From NCBI GenBank assembly GCA_050186335.1, contig JBFWYO010000014.1, positions 1 to 61,716 of the forward strand: a DNA stretch of 61,716 nt, read 5' to 3'. The position numbers and the translations under genes were made by a program. Below, piece by piece: positions 53,557 through 61,716 of this stretch. The notes under the pieces are model-generated. The model was given only the letters and a program-made list of their open reading frames with translations, was not told where the DNA came from and searched no databases. The DNA comes from JBFWYO01 sp050186335 (GTDB taxonomy: Bacteria; Pseudomonadota; Alphaproteobacteria; Bin65). The first letter of the stretch is position 1, and each line of letters opens with the position of its first letter.

Positions 53557-54861
53557 ATGAGTCCGCTCGAGATCGGAGGGCTCGGCATCTTGGCCCTGTT
53601 CGCCTTGATGCTGCTGCAGATTCCGATTGGTTTCGCCATGATCATCGTCGGCGTGGTCGGCTTTGCCCTGCAGGGCGGCTGGGGGCCGGCGTTGACGTTG
53701 CTCGCCAACGAGCCTTCCGGCGTGCTGTCGAGCGCGGATCTTGCGACGGTGCCGCTGTTCCTGCTGATGGGGACGTTCGTCAGCGTGGCTGGATTCTCGG
53801 CGGATATTTATAATGCCGCGGCCGCGATGCTCGGGCATCGGCGCGGCGGGCTGGCCTACGCCACGATCGGCGGCTGCGCCGCCTTCGGCGTCGTGTGCGG
53901 CTCGTCGACCGCGACCGCGGCGACCTTCGCCAAGGCGGCGCTGCCCGAAATGCTCAAGCGTGGCTACTCGCCGGCGTTTTCGACCGGCACGATCGCGGCC
54001 GGCGGCACGCTGAAATCGCTGATCCCGCCGTCGATCGTGATGATCCTCTATTGCATCGTGGCGAAAACGTTCATCCTCGATCTGTTCCAGGCGGCGATCC
54101 TGCCGGCCATCCTCGCCATCACGCTGAACCTCGGCGCTATCGCCGTCATGGTTCGCGTCAATCCGAAATCGGCGCCGCTCGGTGAACGCGTGCCCTGGCC
54201 CGAACGGTGGATTGCGATCCGGCGTGCTTCGCCGGTGCTGTTCCTGGTGATCGCCGTGTTCGGCGGCTTGTACAGCGGCATCTTCACGGTCAACGAGGCT
54301 GCGTCGGTCGCCGCCGTGCTGTCGCTGGTGTTCGCGGTCGCACGCGGTCGCATGACCTGGTCGAGCGCCTGGCGCGGCCTGCGCGAATCCGCCAGTGCGA
54401 CCGCGATGATCTACCTCATCATCATCGGCGCGCTGGTGTTCACGTATTTCGTCAGCCTGGCGCGCGTGCCCGAAGCGCTGATCCAGGCGGTCGGAAGCCT
54501 GGACATCGCCCCGGTCCTGATCGTCTTCGTGATGCTGGTGGCATACTTGGTCCTCGGCGCGGTGTTTGACGAGATCGCCGCCATGCTCATCACCTTGCCG
54601 TTCGTGCTGCCGATCATCATTAAGCTCGGGTATGACCCGATCTGGTGGGGCATCATCAACGTGGTCGTGATCGAGCTCGGGATGATTGTGCCGCCGATCG
54701 GCATCATCGTCTTCATTTTGCATGGCATGGCGCCAAGCATTCCGATCCGCATGATTTATCGCGGAGTCGCGCCGTTTATTGCGGCGGACCTGATCCTGTT
54801 GGCGCTGCTCACGCTGTTTCCGATCATCGTTCTGTGGCTGCCCCAGGTCTTACCCAAATAG
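53557..54861 (+). CDS. dctM: TRAP transporter large permease subunit (DctM)
   Basis: The 434-residue protein has about twelve hydrophobic segments and the DctM pattern: PIGFAMIIVGVVGFALQGG, VCGSSTATAATFAKAALPEMLKRGY and AAGGTLKSLIPPSIVMILY. This Na+-coupled importer moves an organic acid delivered by DctP. It is preceded by dctQ and followed 78 bp later by a GST gene on the same strand. Confidence 0.93.
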   Translation: MSPLEIGGLGILALFALMLLQIPIGFAMIIVGVVGFALQGGWGPALTLLANEPSGVLSSADLATVPLFLLMGTFVSVAGFSADIYNAAAAMLGHRRGGLAYATIGGCAAFGVVCGSSTATAATFAKAALPEMLKRGYSPAFSTGTIAAGGTLKSLIPPSIVMILYCIVAKTFILDLFQAAILPAILAITLNLGAIAVMVRVNPKSAPLGERVPWPERWIAIRRASPVLFLVIAVFGGLYSGIFTVNEAASVAAVLSLVFAVARGRMTWSSAWRGLRESASATAMIYLIIIGALVFTYFVSLARVPEALIQAVGSLDIAPVLIVFVMLVAYLVLGAVFDEIAAMLITLPFVLPIIIKLGYDPIWWGIINVVVIELGMIVPPIGIIVFILHGMAPSIPIRMIYRGVAPFIAADLILLALLTLFPIIVLWLPQVLPK

Positions 54862-54939
54862 CGCGCGACCCGAACGCAATTATGTCTTTCTGCATGCTGT
54901 GCCGCGGGATTTCGCGCCGAGTGTGGAGAAGTGGGAATA

Positions 54940-55728
54940 ATGGAACTCTATCACAACGACATGTCCGTCTGTTCGCAGAAGGTCCGGCTCGTCCTGCACG
55001 AGAAGGGACTTAAGCCGAAGGAACATTATCTGAATCTGCGGCTCAGCGAATCGATGACGCCGGCGTATCTTAAGCTCAACCCGAACGGCGTCGTGCCGAC
55101 TTTGGTCGATCGCGGCAGGCCGATCATCGAATCGACGGTGATAAACGAATATCTGGAGGACGCATATCCGGAGCGGCCGCTGCGGCCGGCGGATCCGATT
55201 CAACGCGCGGAAATGCGGCTTTGGACAAAGATCCCGGACGAAGGCCTGCATGCGGCGTGCGCCACGATCAGTTCGGCGATCGCGTTCCGGCATCAGTATT
55301 TGGTGCTCAGCAAGGAAGAATTCGAACGCAATCTGCGCGACATGCCCGATGCGACGCGGCGCGAGCGCAGGCGGCAAACCGTCGAGCTCGGCATCGACGC
55401 GCCGTTCGTACCCGGCGCGGTGAAATTTTACGATGACATCGTGGCGAAGATGCACGAGGTGCTCAAGGGCGGAAACGATTGGCTGGTTGGCGATGCATAT
55501 AGCCTCGCCGACGTATCGATGTTGCCGTACATCGTCCGCCTCGAGCATCTGGCGCTGGCGGAAATGTGGACGAAGAGCCGTCCGGCGGTCGGAAAATGGC
55601 TCGAGCGGTGCCGCGCGCGCGCGAACTACACGGCGATCCAGAACTACATCAATCCGAAATACATTCCGCTGATGGCCGAGAAGGGCGCCGAAGCGCTGCC
55701 GAAAGTTCGCAAGATCCTGGCCGGCTAG
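54940..55728 (+). CDS. Glutathione S-transferase family protein
   Basis: The 262-residue protein has the N-terminal thioredoxin-like domain with SVCSQKVRLVLHEKGL and LNPNGVVPTLVDRGRPIIESTVINEYLE, where the cis-Pro and the glutathione-binding Glu-Ser pair are present. An all-helical C-terminal domain with DAYSLADVSMLPYI follows. A Cys-Ser sits at the usual catalytic place. ATG 54940 follows AGTGGGA. It could act in dehalogenation or ring-opening reactions in the same pathway as the neighbouring transporter. Confidence 0.85.
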   Translation: MELYHNDMSVCSQKVRLVLHEKGLKPKEHYLNLRLSESMTPAYLKLNPNGVVPTLVDRGRPIIESTVINEYLEDAYPERPLRPADPIQRAEMRLWTKIPDEGLHAACATISSAIAFRHQYLVLSKEEFERNLRDMPDATRRERRRQTVELGIDAPFVPGAVKFYDDIVAKMHEVLKGGNDWLVGDAYSLADVSMLPYIVRLEHLALAEMWTKSRPAVGKWLERCRARANYTAIQNYINPKYIPLMAEKGAEALPKVRKILAG

Positions 55729-55871
55729 GCCGCCGTGCCGCGGAGATCCGAGTCGAGGTCGATTCGGATGTTCCGCTTATCAAGTGACGCCGCTTCGCGC
55801 TAAGGTAACGTATTGGTGGCGAGCGGAATCCGCCGGGTTTCGCTGGCCACAAGGCCGTCGAAAGGTTGGTC

Positions 55872-56651
55872 ATGCGTTGGGGCCGGCAATTGCGCACGAT
55901 ATTGTCGTTGGGCGTTGGTTCTACCGATGCGGCGGTCGTTCAGCGGCACGACAATACATGGCTCTCGCTTGAGGACATGAAGGTCGACTGGCGGTTCCGG
56001 CGCGAGTACCGGCCGACTTATTCGTTTCCCGGCGATGCGATCGACGAGACCCACCGTTCCGGGTTTACCGCGGTCAATGAGACCGGACTGATCGATCTCG
56101 GTGTCGACGGCTGGCTGCTGCCGGCGGACGCGAAAAAACTTTACGAGCTCGAGTATTTCGGCCGAGGCGATACGCTCGAACTCGGCACCTATCGCGGTCT
56201 GTCGACCGGGATTCTGCTGGCCGCGCGGACCGCCAGTCGTCGAGAGGGAAGAATTCACACGGTCGAGATTCACGAGCCGTTTTCGAAGCTGGCGCAGCAG
56301 GTGCTGCGCGGTCGGACCAATGCAAATCGCATCAGGTTTCACGTCTCGGACGCGACGTCGTTTCTCGATGCTTGCGCGGCCGAACGGCGCAAGTTCGGCT
56401 TTTGCTTCGTCGATCACTCGCATGCCTATCAACCGATGGTCGACACGTGCCGGCGTCTCGGCCATGTGCTGGCGCCCGGCGCTTTCGTTCTATTCCACGA
56501 TTTCAACGACCCTCGTAACGCCGATCCGAGTAACCAGGATTACGGGGTTTACGAAGCGATCGCGGACGCTCTGCCGAAACAGCTTTTTTCCTTTTTTGGC
56601 ATTTTCGGCTGCTCGGGGCTGTTTCGATATCGATCCGCCGAATCGCCGTAG
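55872..56651 (+). CDS. Class I SAM-dependent methyltransferase (family 24 type)
   Basis: The 259-residue protein has a short variable N-terminus and a methyltransferase core with DTLELGTYRGLSTGILLA (motif I), IHTVEIHEPF, ATSFLDACA and FCFVDHSHAYQPMVDTCRR, then LAPGAFVLFHDFND. The pattern fits the family 24 / O-methyltransferase group. GAAAGG lies six bases before ATG 55872. The substrate is unknown; a surface glycan or a catabolic intermediate are both possible. It is convergent with the thiolase gene. Confidence 0.78.
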   Translation: MRWGRQLRTILSLGVGSTDAAVVQRHDNTWLSLEDMKVDWRFRREYRPTYSFPGDAIDETHRSGFTAVNETGLIDLGVDGWLLPADAKKLYELEYFGRGDTLELGTYRGLSTGILLAARTASRREGRIHTVEIHEPFSKLAQQVLRGRTNANRIRFHVSDATSFLDACAAERRKFGFCFVDHSHAYQPMVDTCRRLGHVLAPGAFVLFHDFNDPRNADPSNQDYGVYEAIADALPKQLFSFFGIFGCSGLFRYRSAESP

Positions 56652-56660
56652 GCCGCAGCG

Positions 56661-57905
56661 CTAAGCGCGACCCAGAACGGTCACGACCGTCGCCGCCTCT
56701 TCGACCTGGAAAAAACCGCCGCCATTCTCGGCCGCGGCGATGCGCGCACCTTCGACCTGCCGCGATCCGGCCTCGCCGCGCAACTGCGTCACCAGTTCGT
56801 GCAGTTGTATGATTCCCGTCGCGCCGATCGGATGCCCTTTGGATACGAGGCCGCCGGAGGTGTTGATCGGGATCGAACCGCCGAGTCTGGTCGCGCCGCT
56901 ATCGGTGAACGGGCCGCCTTCGCCCATCTTGCAGAAGCCGAGATTTTCGATCTGCTGAATCTCGGCGTAGGCCGATGCGTCGTGGACCTCGGCCACATCG
57001 ATATCCTTAGGTCCGACGCCGGCCATTTCGTAAGCCGCCAGCGCGGCTCTTCGGCCGATATGCTGGCCGAGATCTTCCGGCTTGCGATTGATGCCGGAGA
57101 CCAGGGCCGCGCCCATGATCTTGATTGCGCGCTTGGCGTCGAATTTCTTCGCCAGCACCCGATCCGATACGATCACCGCCGCCGCGCCGCCGTCGCTCAA
57201 CGGCGCGCACATGGCGCGCGTCAGCGGCCAGGAGATGACCGGGTCCGCAAGCACTTGATCGACGCTCATGTCTTCCCGGTATTGCGATAGCGGGTTGAGC
57301 GTCGAGTGGAAATGGTTTTTCGATGCCGCCACCGCGAACTGGCGCATCGTGGTGCCGAAGCTCTTCATATGGAAGCGCGCCATCGCGGCGTAGATGTCCA
57401 TAAAGAAGGAATGCAGGCCGCCCGGCTTCTGCGCGTACTCGGCCGGCATCACGCCGTCGCCGATATGCGCCAGGCGCGCTTTCGTGGCGTCGATATCGTG
57501 CACATCGGTGCCGCCGAGAAACGCCTTGAACATCGCTTCCCGCTGCTCTGGAAACCACATTTTCTCGGCGCCGACCACGAGCGCGACATCGCAGAACCCG
57601 GCCTTGATGTGGGCCAGCGCTTGAATTAGCGCCGTGCTGCCGCTGGCACAGGCGTTCTCCACGTTGGCGATCGGGATGCCTTCGAAGCCCATGGATCGCA
57701 GCGCGCATTGTCCGCGGATCGTATTCTGCCCCTCGAGCAGCGCCTGGCGGGTGTTGGAGAACCACGCCGCATTCACGTCGCCCATGGCGCAGCCCGCATC
57801 CTTGAGGGCGCCGTCGACCGCTTCGCGCGTCAACTGCTTGACCGATTTCTCGGGAAACTTGCCGAGCGCCGTCATGGCGATACCGGCGATATAGGCGTCC
57901 GTCAT
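56661..57905 (-). CDS. Thiolase / SCP2-type acetyl-CoA acetyltransferase
   Basis: The 414-residue protein has the thiolase nucleophile in ENACASGS (Cys86), a DGGAAAVIVSD segment and the C-terminal HPIGATGIIQLHELV with the catalytic His. EVHDASAYAEI and the absence of the canonical second Cys motif place it in the SCPx/lipid-transfer thiolase-like group. It cleaves 3-ketoacyl-CoA or a related substrate. ATG 57905 follows GGGAG. It is divergent from the IclR regulator (188-bp gap) that probably controls it. Confidence 0.88.
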   Translation of the reverse strand: MTDAYIAGIAMTALGKFPEKSVKQLTREAVDGALKDAGCAMGDVNAAWFSNTRQALLEGQNTIRGQCALRSMGFEGIPIANVENACASGSTALIQALAHIKAGFCDVALVVGAEKMWFPEQREAMFKAFLGGTDVHDIDATKARLAHIGDGVMPAEYAQKPGGLHSFFMDIYAAMARFHMKSFGTTMRQFAVAASKNHFHSTLNPLSQYREDMSVDQVLADPVISWPLTRAMCAPLSDGGAAAVIVSDRVLAKKFDAKRAIKIMGAALVSGINRKPEDLGQHIGRRAALAAYEMAGVGPKDIDVAEVHDASAYAEIQQIENLGFCKMGEGGPFTDSGATRLGGSIPINTSGGLVSKGHPIGATGIIQLHELVTQLRGEAGSRQVEGARIAAAENGGGFFQVEEAATVVTVLGRA

Positions 57906-58093
57906 TGCGGTCAACTCCCATGCAGGCGGGCGCGATCATAACAGCGATCGGGCGCGCTTCGAGCCTGTCCCGCGCCGCCCGCCTATGCGCGCCCGGCAAG
58001 CTAGCCCGGCTGTCCGCCGCGGCAAGAAATCCTTGGCAACCTGTCCACGGATCGGACAAACTGTCTCAAAATGTAAAGTCTAGGGAGAGTCGG

Positions 58094-58903
58094 ATGGCGC
58101 AGCCGAAAATCGTGCGCGGATTGTTGCGCGGCCTGGATGTGCTCAAGGCGCTCAATGAGAACAATTATGCGACCGTCTTGCAACTCAGCAAGACCACGCG
58201 GTTGCCGCGCGCAACCATTTACCGCTTGCTCGATACGCTGATCCAGGCCGGTTACGTCGTGCATGGCGGCCGCAAAGACACCTACCGGCTGACGATTCGC
58301 GTGCGCGCGTTATCCGACGGCTTCAACGACGACGCATGGGTGACCGAAGTCGCGTCGCCGATCCTTGCGGAACTCGGCCGCAAGATCGTCTGGCCGACCG
58401 ATATCGCCACGTTCGAGCGGGATGCCATGGTGATCCGCGAAACCACCGGCCCGACCAGCCCGCTGTCGATCAATCGCGAAAAGGCGGGTTTCCGAGCGCC
58501 GGTATTGGTCACGGCTTTGGGACGAGCGTATCTCGCCTATTGCTCGGAATCGGAACGCGAGATCGCGCTGCACAATATCGCTTCCTCGGACATGTCGGAT
58601 GCGCCGCTGGCGAAGAAGCGCGCGGTCGTCGAACGCATTCTGCGCGAGACCCGCACGCGCGGCTACGGCTGGCGGGAAGGCGGCATCTCGCCGAAGACCG
58701 GCAGCATCGCGGTGCCGGTCATCGTCGGCAGCAAGGTCATCGCCTGCATCAACATTCACTACATCCTATCGGCGCTCTCGCTCGACGAGGTGGTCAAGCG
58801 CTATCTGGCGCCGATGCGGGAAGCGGCGGAAGCCATCGCGCGCGCGCTGGTCGAAGGCCATTATGCGGTCGATACCGCCGACCGGATCGCGTCCGCGGCT
58901 TAA
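58094..58903 (+). CDS. IclR-family transcriptional regulator
   Basis: The 269-residue protein has an N-terminal winged helix (GLDVLKALNENNYATVLQLSKTTRLPRATIYRLLDTLIQAGYV in segments) and a GAF-like effector domain with GRAYLAYCSESE and RTRGYGWREGGISPKTGSIAVPV. IclR proteins usually sense aromatic acids or their CoA esters and sit beside their target. The start at ATG 58094 follows TAGGGAGAG. The divergent thiolase gene is the likely target. Confidence 0.9.
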   Translation: MAQPKIVRGLLRGLDVLKALNENNYATVLQLSKTTRLPRATIYRLLDTLIQAGYVVHGGRKDTYRLTIRVRALSDGFNDDAWVTEVASPILAELGRKIVWPTDIATFERDAMVIRETTGPTSPLSINREKAGFRAPVLVTALGRAYLAYCSESEREIALHNIASSDMSDAPLAKKRAVVERILRETRTRGYGWREGGISPKTGSIAVPVIVGSKVIACINIHYILSALSLDEVVKRYLAPMREAAEAIARALVEGHYAVDTADRIASAA

Positions 58904-58917
58904 TTCAGTATCGGGGT

Positions 58918-59769
58918 TCAGCGCGCCGGGTTGGCGCGGAATTCGTCCCAAGTCAGTCTGCCGTCGCGATTGGCGTCGGCGGCGCGGAACCGCTCGCGCC
59001 CAGCCGCGAGAAATTCGTCGAGCGTGATCGCGCGGTCGCGATTGCGGTCGAGCGCCGCGTACCGCGCATCCACCGCCGCCGGCGCCGCTTCGCCGCGCAC
59101 GCTTACGGCAAACTCGGCGCGCGACAACGTACCGTTATTATCGGTGTCGAGCTGGCGGAAGATCGTGCGCCGCGCGGCATCCATCTCGGCGCTCACGATC
59201 GCGCCGTCGTTATTGCCGTCGATCAGGCGGAATACGCGGCGCAGCTCGTCCTCGTCGCCCCCCGGTTTCAAGCCGGGCGGGCCGTCGGACGGCGGCGCGT
59301 CCGACGGCGGTGCCACGGACGGCGGCGACGCTTGGCGCGGCCGAAAGGCGAGGAATTCAGCGCGCGCGATGCGCCCGTCGCGGTTACCGTCGATCTCGGC
59401 AAACTGTTTGCGACCGAATGCGAGAAATTCCTCGCGCATCACACGATTGTCGTTGTTGGTGTCCATCAGGCGAAAGCGAAATGCGCGCGCCTCGCGCAGC
59501 CGCTGATCCGGCGTTGCTGCGGCCGGACCGACTCCGCGCTCGACGAATTCGGCGCGGCTGATGCTGCCGTCGTTGTCGCGATCGAGCAGCCGAAAATCGC
59601 GACTCTGCGCTGTGGCGAACTCTTCCGCGGTAATCACGCCGTCCTTGTCGGCATCGACGCGATCGAATCCCGCGTCGCGGGGGTCGACAGCTTCCTGCGC
59701 CGAGATCGCCGCGGCGCACCACATCAGGATTCCAAGCGAAGCCGCGAGCGTCGACCGGGCACGAACCAT
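58918..59769 (-). CDS. Secreted protein with eight EF-hand motifs
   Basis: The 283-residue protein begins with a Sec signal (STLAASLGILMWCAAAISA) and has eight EF-hand loops starting at Asp39, 63, 103, 127, 184, 208, 241 and 265. They form four pairs, each 24 residues apart, with a Pro-rich linker at about 148-168. Most loops read DxDxDG or close variants, so Ca2+ binding is likely; loops at 103 and 241 have NNDN and NRDR at the Gly position. The ATG overlaps the rlmB stop (TAATG), so it is translationally coupled to that gene. The periplasmic role is unknown. Confidence 0.85.
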   Translation of the reverse strand: MVRARSTLAASLGILMWCAAAISAQEAVDPRDAGFDRVDADKDGVITAEEFATAQSRDFRLLDRDNDGSISRAEFVERGVGPAAATPDQRLREARAFRFRLMDTNNDNRVMREEFLAFGRKQFAEIDGNRDGRIARAEFLAFRPRQASPPSVAPPSDAPPSDGPPGLKPGGDEDELRRVFRLIDGNNDGAIVSAEMDAARRTIFRQLDTDNNGTLSRAEFAVSVRGEAAPAAVDARYAALDRNRDRAITLDEFLAAGRERFRAADANRDGRLTWDEFRANPAR

Positions 59770-61004
59770 TACTTGCCCCTCTTGCTCAAAGCATAAAGCG
59801 CGACGGCCGCAGCGTTGGAAACGTTAAGACTGTCGAGGCCCTTGTGGCTCGAAGCGCCGGCCATCGGAATCCGGATCAGCAGATCGCAAGTCTCGCGCGT
59901 CAGCCGGCGCAGACCCGAACCCTCGGCGCCGAGCACGAGAGCGATGCGGCCGGTCGAATCCGCTTGATCGATCGTCTGAACGGCTTCGCCGTCGAGGCCG
60001 AGACACCATATATTGGCGTCCTTCAGATCGCGCATAGCGCGGGCCAGGTTGGTCACGCGGACCATGGGCACGAACTCCAACGCGCCGGCGGCGGCTTTCG
60101 CCAGGGCGCCGGTTTCGTGCGGTGCGTGGCGTTCGGTGACGATCACCGCGGCGACGCCGAATGCGGCGGCCGAGCGCAATATGGCGCCGACATTGTGCGG
60201 ATCGGTCACTTGATCGAGCACGACCAGCAATGCCCGGTCCGCCGGCAGCGCCGAGATCGCGTCGAGCAGGTCGGTGTCGGCCAGCGGCGCGCAGTCCAGG
60301 GCGATGCCCTGATGTACGGCATGCGGCAAAATGGCCTCGATATCGCGCCGCTCGACGACGCTGACCGGTATTTTCGGCGTGCGGCCTTGCAGCGCCTCCG
60401 CCAGGCGTGGACTGAGCGCGGTCTGTGCCTCCGCGGTCAGGAGCAGCCGATGACATATGCGCTTGGGGTTGGTTAGGGCTGCCAGAACCGCATGGTGCCC
60501 ATAAAGCCAAGTGCCGGCAGCCTCTGCTTTTGGCGACGCCGACGGCGATAGCGGCTGATTTGGACGCGGCAAGACAAAAGCCGGCTTTGGTTGATCCGGC
60601 CGGCCTTGGCGCCCGGCGTGTGGGTCCCGGCCGCGGTCCGGCCGGTGCTGGCCGGCCGGCCGGTTGGCCCGGTCGGCTCGTTCGGGCCGCTCGCCGCGTT
60701 CGGGTCGCTCGCCGCGAAACGGACGATCGCCACGCATTGGCGCACCGAAACGCGGCTTTTCCCCTGTACGATAGGGGCGCGGTTGATCGGGGCCCGCGCT
60801 TGGGGCTCGGCGTTCGCTCGGCTTTCGGTCGTCAGGGCGCCGCTCGGACGGGTATCTTTGCCCCTCGCGCTGGCGCTCGGATCGTGGTTTGTCTGTACGG
60901 CGTTCATCGGACCGGCGGTCGCTTGACCCCCGATCGCGGTCCCGGTCATGGCCTTGGCGCGAACCACGGCCGCCAAAGCCTCCGGGATGCTTGCGTTTTC
61001 CCAT
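59769..61004 (-). CDS. rlmB: 23S rRNA 2'-O-methyltransferase RlmB-like (SpoU family) with disordered N-terminus
   Basis: Residues from about 160 onwards are a SpoU methyltransferase: GTWLYGHHAVLAAL (substrate-binding domain start), VLDQVTDPHNVGAILRSAAAFG (motif 1), LVLGAEGSGLRRL (motif 2) and IPMAGASSHKGLDSLNVSNAAAVALY (motif 3). E. coli RlmB is about 243 residues, so this protein is 411 because of an N-terminal extension of about 155 residues rich in Arg, Asp, Gly and Pro. It methylates G2251 of 23S rRNA if orthologous. ATG 61004 is the first Met of MGKRKHPGG, behind AAGG. Confidence 0.88.
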   Translation of the reverse strand: MGKRKHPGGFGGRGSRQGHDRDRDRGSSDRRSDERRTDKPRSERQREGQRYPSERRPDDRKPSERRAPSAGPDQPRPYRTGEKPRFGAPMRGDRPFRGERPERGERPERADRANRPAGQHRPDRGRDPHAGRQGRPDQPKPAFVLPRPNQPLSPSASPKAEAAGTWLYGHHAVLAALTNPKRICHRLLLTAEAQTALSPRLAEALQGRTPKIPVSVVERRDIEAILPHAVHQGIALDCAPLADTDLLDAISALPADRALLVVLDQVTDPHNVGAILRSAAAFGVAAVIVTERHAPHETGALAKAAAGALEFVPMVRVTNLARAMRDLKDANIWCLGLDGEAVQTIDQADSTGRIALVLGAEGSGLRRLTRETCDLLIRIPMAGASSHKGLDSLNVSNAAAVALYALSKRGK

Positions 61005-61227
61005 GAGTTGCCTTATGAACGCGGCCACAATTGAAAGCAAGTCATCCCTTTTTGGTTCCGATTGGATGGGGACCGGGCGGGGGCGGCTGTTTTCGTCTTT
61101 AAATTTGGTCGCATTATCAACGATTTAATTCGTTTGTTCGCATTGCGTCGAGGCGGGTTGGTTCACTTGGACCGACCCGGCGGCGAACCGGCAGTTGGCT
61201 GCGGCCTGCTGCCCGGCGGCCGGTGTC

Positions 61228-61313
61228 GGAAGGGTGCCCGAGTGGCTAAAGGGGACGGGCTGTAAACCCGTTGGCTTACGCCTACGTAGGTTCGAATCCT
61301 ACCCCTTCCACCA
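61228..61313 (+). tRNA. tRNA-Tyr (anticodon GTA)
   Basis: Class II tRNA with acceptor GGAAGGG/CCCTTCC, D-arm with GCCCGAGTGGCTAAAGGGGACGG split over loop and stem, anticodon arm GGGCTGTAAACCC exposing GTA, a long variable arm, T-arm GTAGGTTCGAATCCTAC and encoded CCA. The total is 86 nt. Confidence 0.95.
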
Positions 61314-61377
61314 GGCGCCGGAAGTGCGGTTGCTGCGCGGCGTTGGTGCGATTTGGAACGAGGTGAAGCGGCATCAG

Positions 61378-61451
<74 letters not shown>

Positions 61452-61541
61452 CCGCTTTGAGCAGACGCGTATAAGGTCCCGGCCCGCCAAGCCCGACCGC
61501 GCGACGTGAAACATCTGGCCGAGTGCTGAGGATCGAGAAAC

Positions 61542-61716
61542 ATGTCGAAAGAGAAATTCGAAAGAACGAAGCCGCACTGCAACGTTGGTACGATTGGTCA
61601 CGTGGACCACGGCAAGACGTCGCTGACGGCAGCGATCACGAAGGTGCTGGCGGAGACGGGCGGCGCCACGTTCATGGCGTACGACCAGATCGACAAGGCG
61701 CCGGAGGAGAAGGCGC
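61542..61716 (+). CDS. tuf: Elongation factor Tu (N-terminal part)
   Basis: The visible 58 residues read MSKEKFERTKPHCNVGTIGH followed by VDHGKTSLTAAITKVLAE, the EF-Tu start with the P-loop GHVDHGKT. The frame is open to the right edge. ATG 61542 follows a GAGGATCGAG ribosome site. Its position after tRNA-Tyr and tRNA-Gly is typical. Confidence 0.97.
   Translation, partial: MSKEKFERTKPHCNVGTIGHVDHGKTSLTAAITKVLAETGGATFMAYDQIDKAPEEKA

Noticed and set aside
52792..54723. Minus-strand 643-codon frame across the TRAP genes
   Set aside because: It is extremely rich in His, Asp and Arg, a typical mirror of membrane-protein codons; dctQ and dctM are clear on the plus strand.

Overview
The window reads as high-GC chromosomal DNA of an alphaproteobacterium, probably environmental and Rhodospirillales-like. 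Three things suggest this: an opgG-small ORF-opgH cluster like opgGIH of Rhodobacter sphaeroides, several transport-plus-CoA catabolic clusters, and the tRNA-Tyr/tRNA-Gly/tuf order at the right edge. The class is an inference and the genus cannot be read from the sequence. No insertion sequence, prophage, integrase or CRISPR array was seen.

Left part (1-20 kb) is mostly catabolic. A truncated peptide-type ABC binding protein is followed by a flavin monooxygenase-like protein and a DsbA/HCCA-isomerase-like protein. A nine-gene minus-strand operon (12496 down to 3072) encodes a luciferase-like flavin oxidoreductase, a stand-alone biotin carrier, a carboxyltransferase, a complete branched-chain-type ABC transporter (livKHMGF) and an acyl-CoA ligase. 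Divergent from it are a glyoxalase-fold protein and two alpha/beta hydrolases, one with a Thr in the nucleophile elbow. Next come a corrinoid/Fe-S reductive-dehalogenase homologue, a MarR regulator and another acyl-CoA ligase, with an AT-rich dyad upstream.

Middle part (20-46 kb) is dominated by envelope glycans. It opens with an unusual single ORF joining an archaeal-type methionine adenosyltransferase to a protein-L-isoaspartate methyltransferase. Sugar-metabolism genes follow (AGE epimerase, PglD-like acyltransferase, DegT aminotransferase, GT61 transferase). An orphan CoxL-type molybdenum subunit and an amidase interrupt this theme. An SGNH-SGNH-MBOAT-small membrane protein set then converges on opgG-(opgI-like)-opgH for periplasmic glucans. 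After a tRNA-Thr come a double-GT4 glycosyltransferase, a Wzm/Wzt-type exporter and a methyltransferase.

Right part (46-61.7 kb) returns to catabolism: an HpaH/HsaA-like hydroxylase, a Rieske oxygenase, a PhyH dioxygenase, an acyl-CoA ligase, a VOC protein, a TRAP transporter with a 12-bp hairpin after dctP, a GST, a SAM methyltransferase, an SCPx-type thiolase and a divergent IclR regulator. It ends with an 8-EF-hand secreted protein coupled to rlmB (with a long Arg-rich disordered N-terminus), tRNA-Tyr, tRNA-Gly and the 5' end of tuf.

The strongest candidates for something undescribed are the MAT-PCMT fusion, the cytosolic reductive-dehalogenase homologue with its MarR/dyad neighbourhood, the carboxyltransferase plus carrier without biotin carboxylase inside a liv operon, and the possible coupling of an O-acylation module to the glucan operon.
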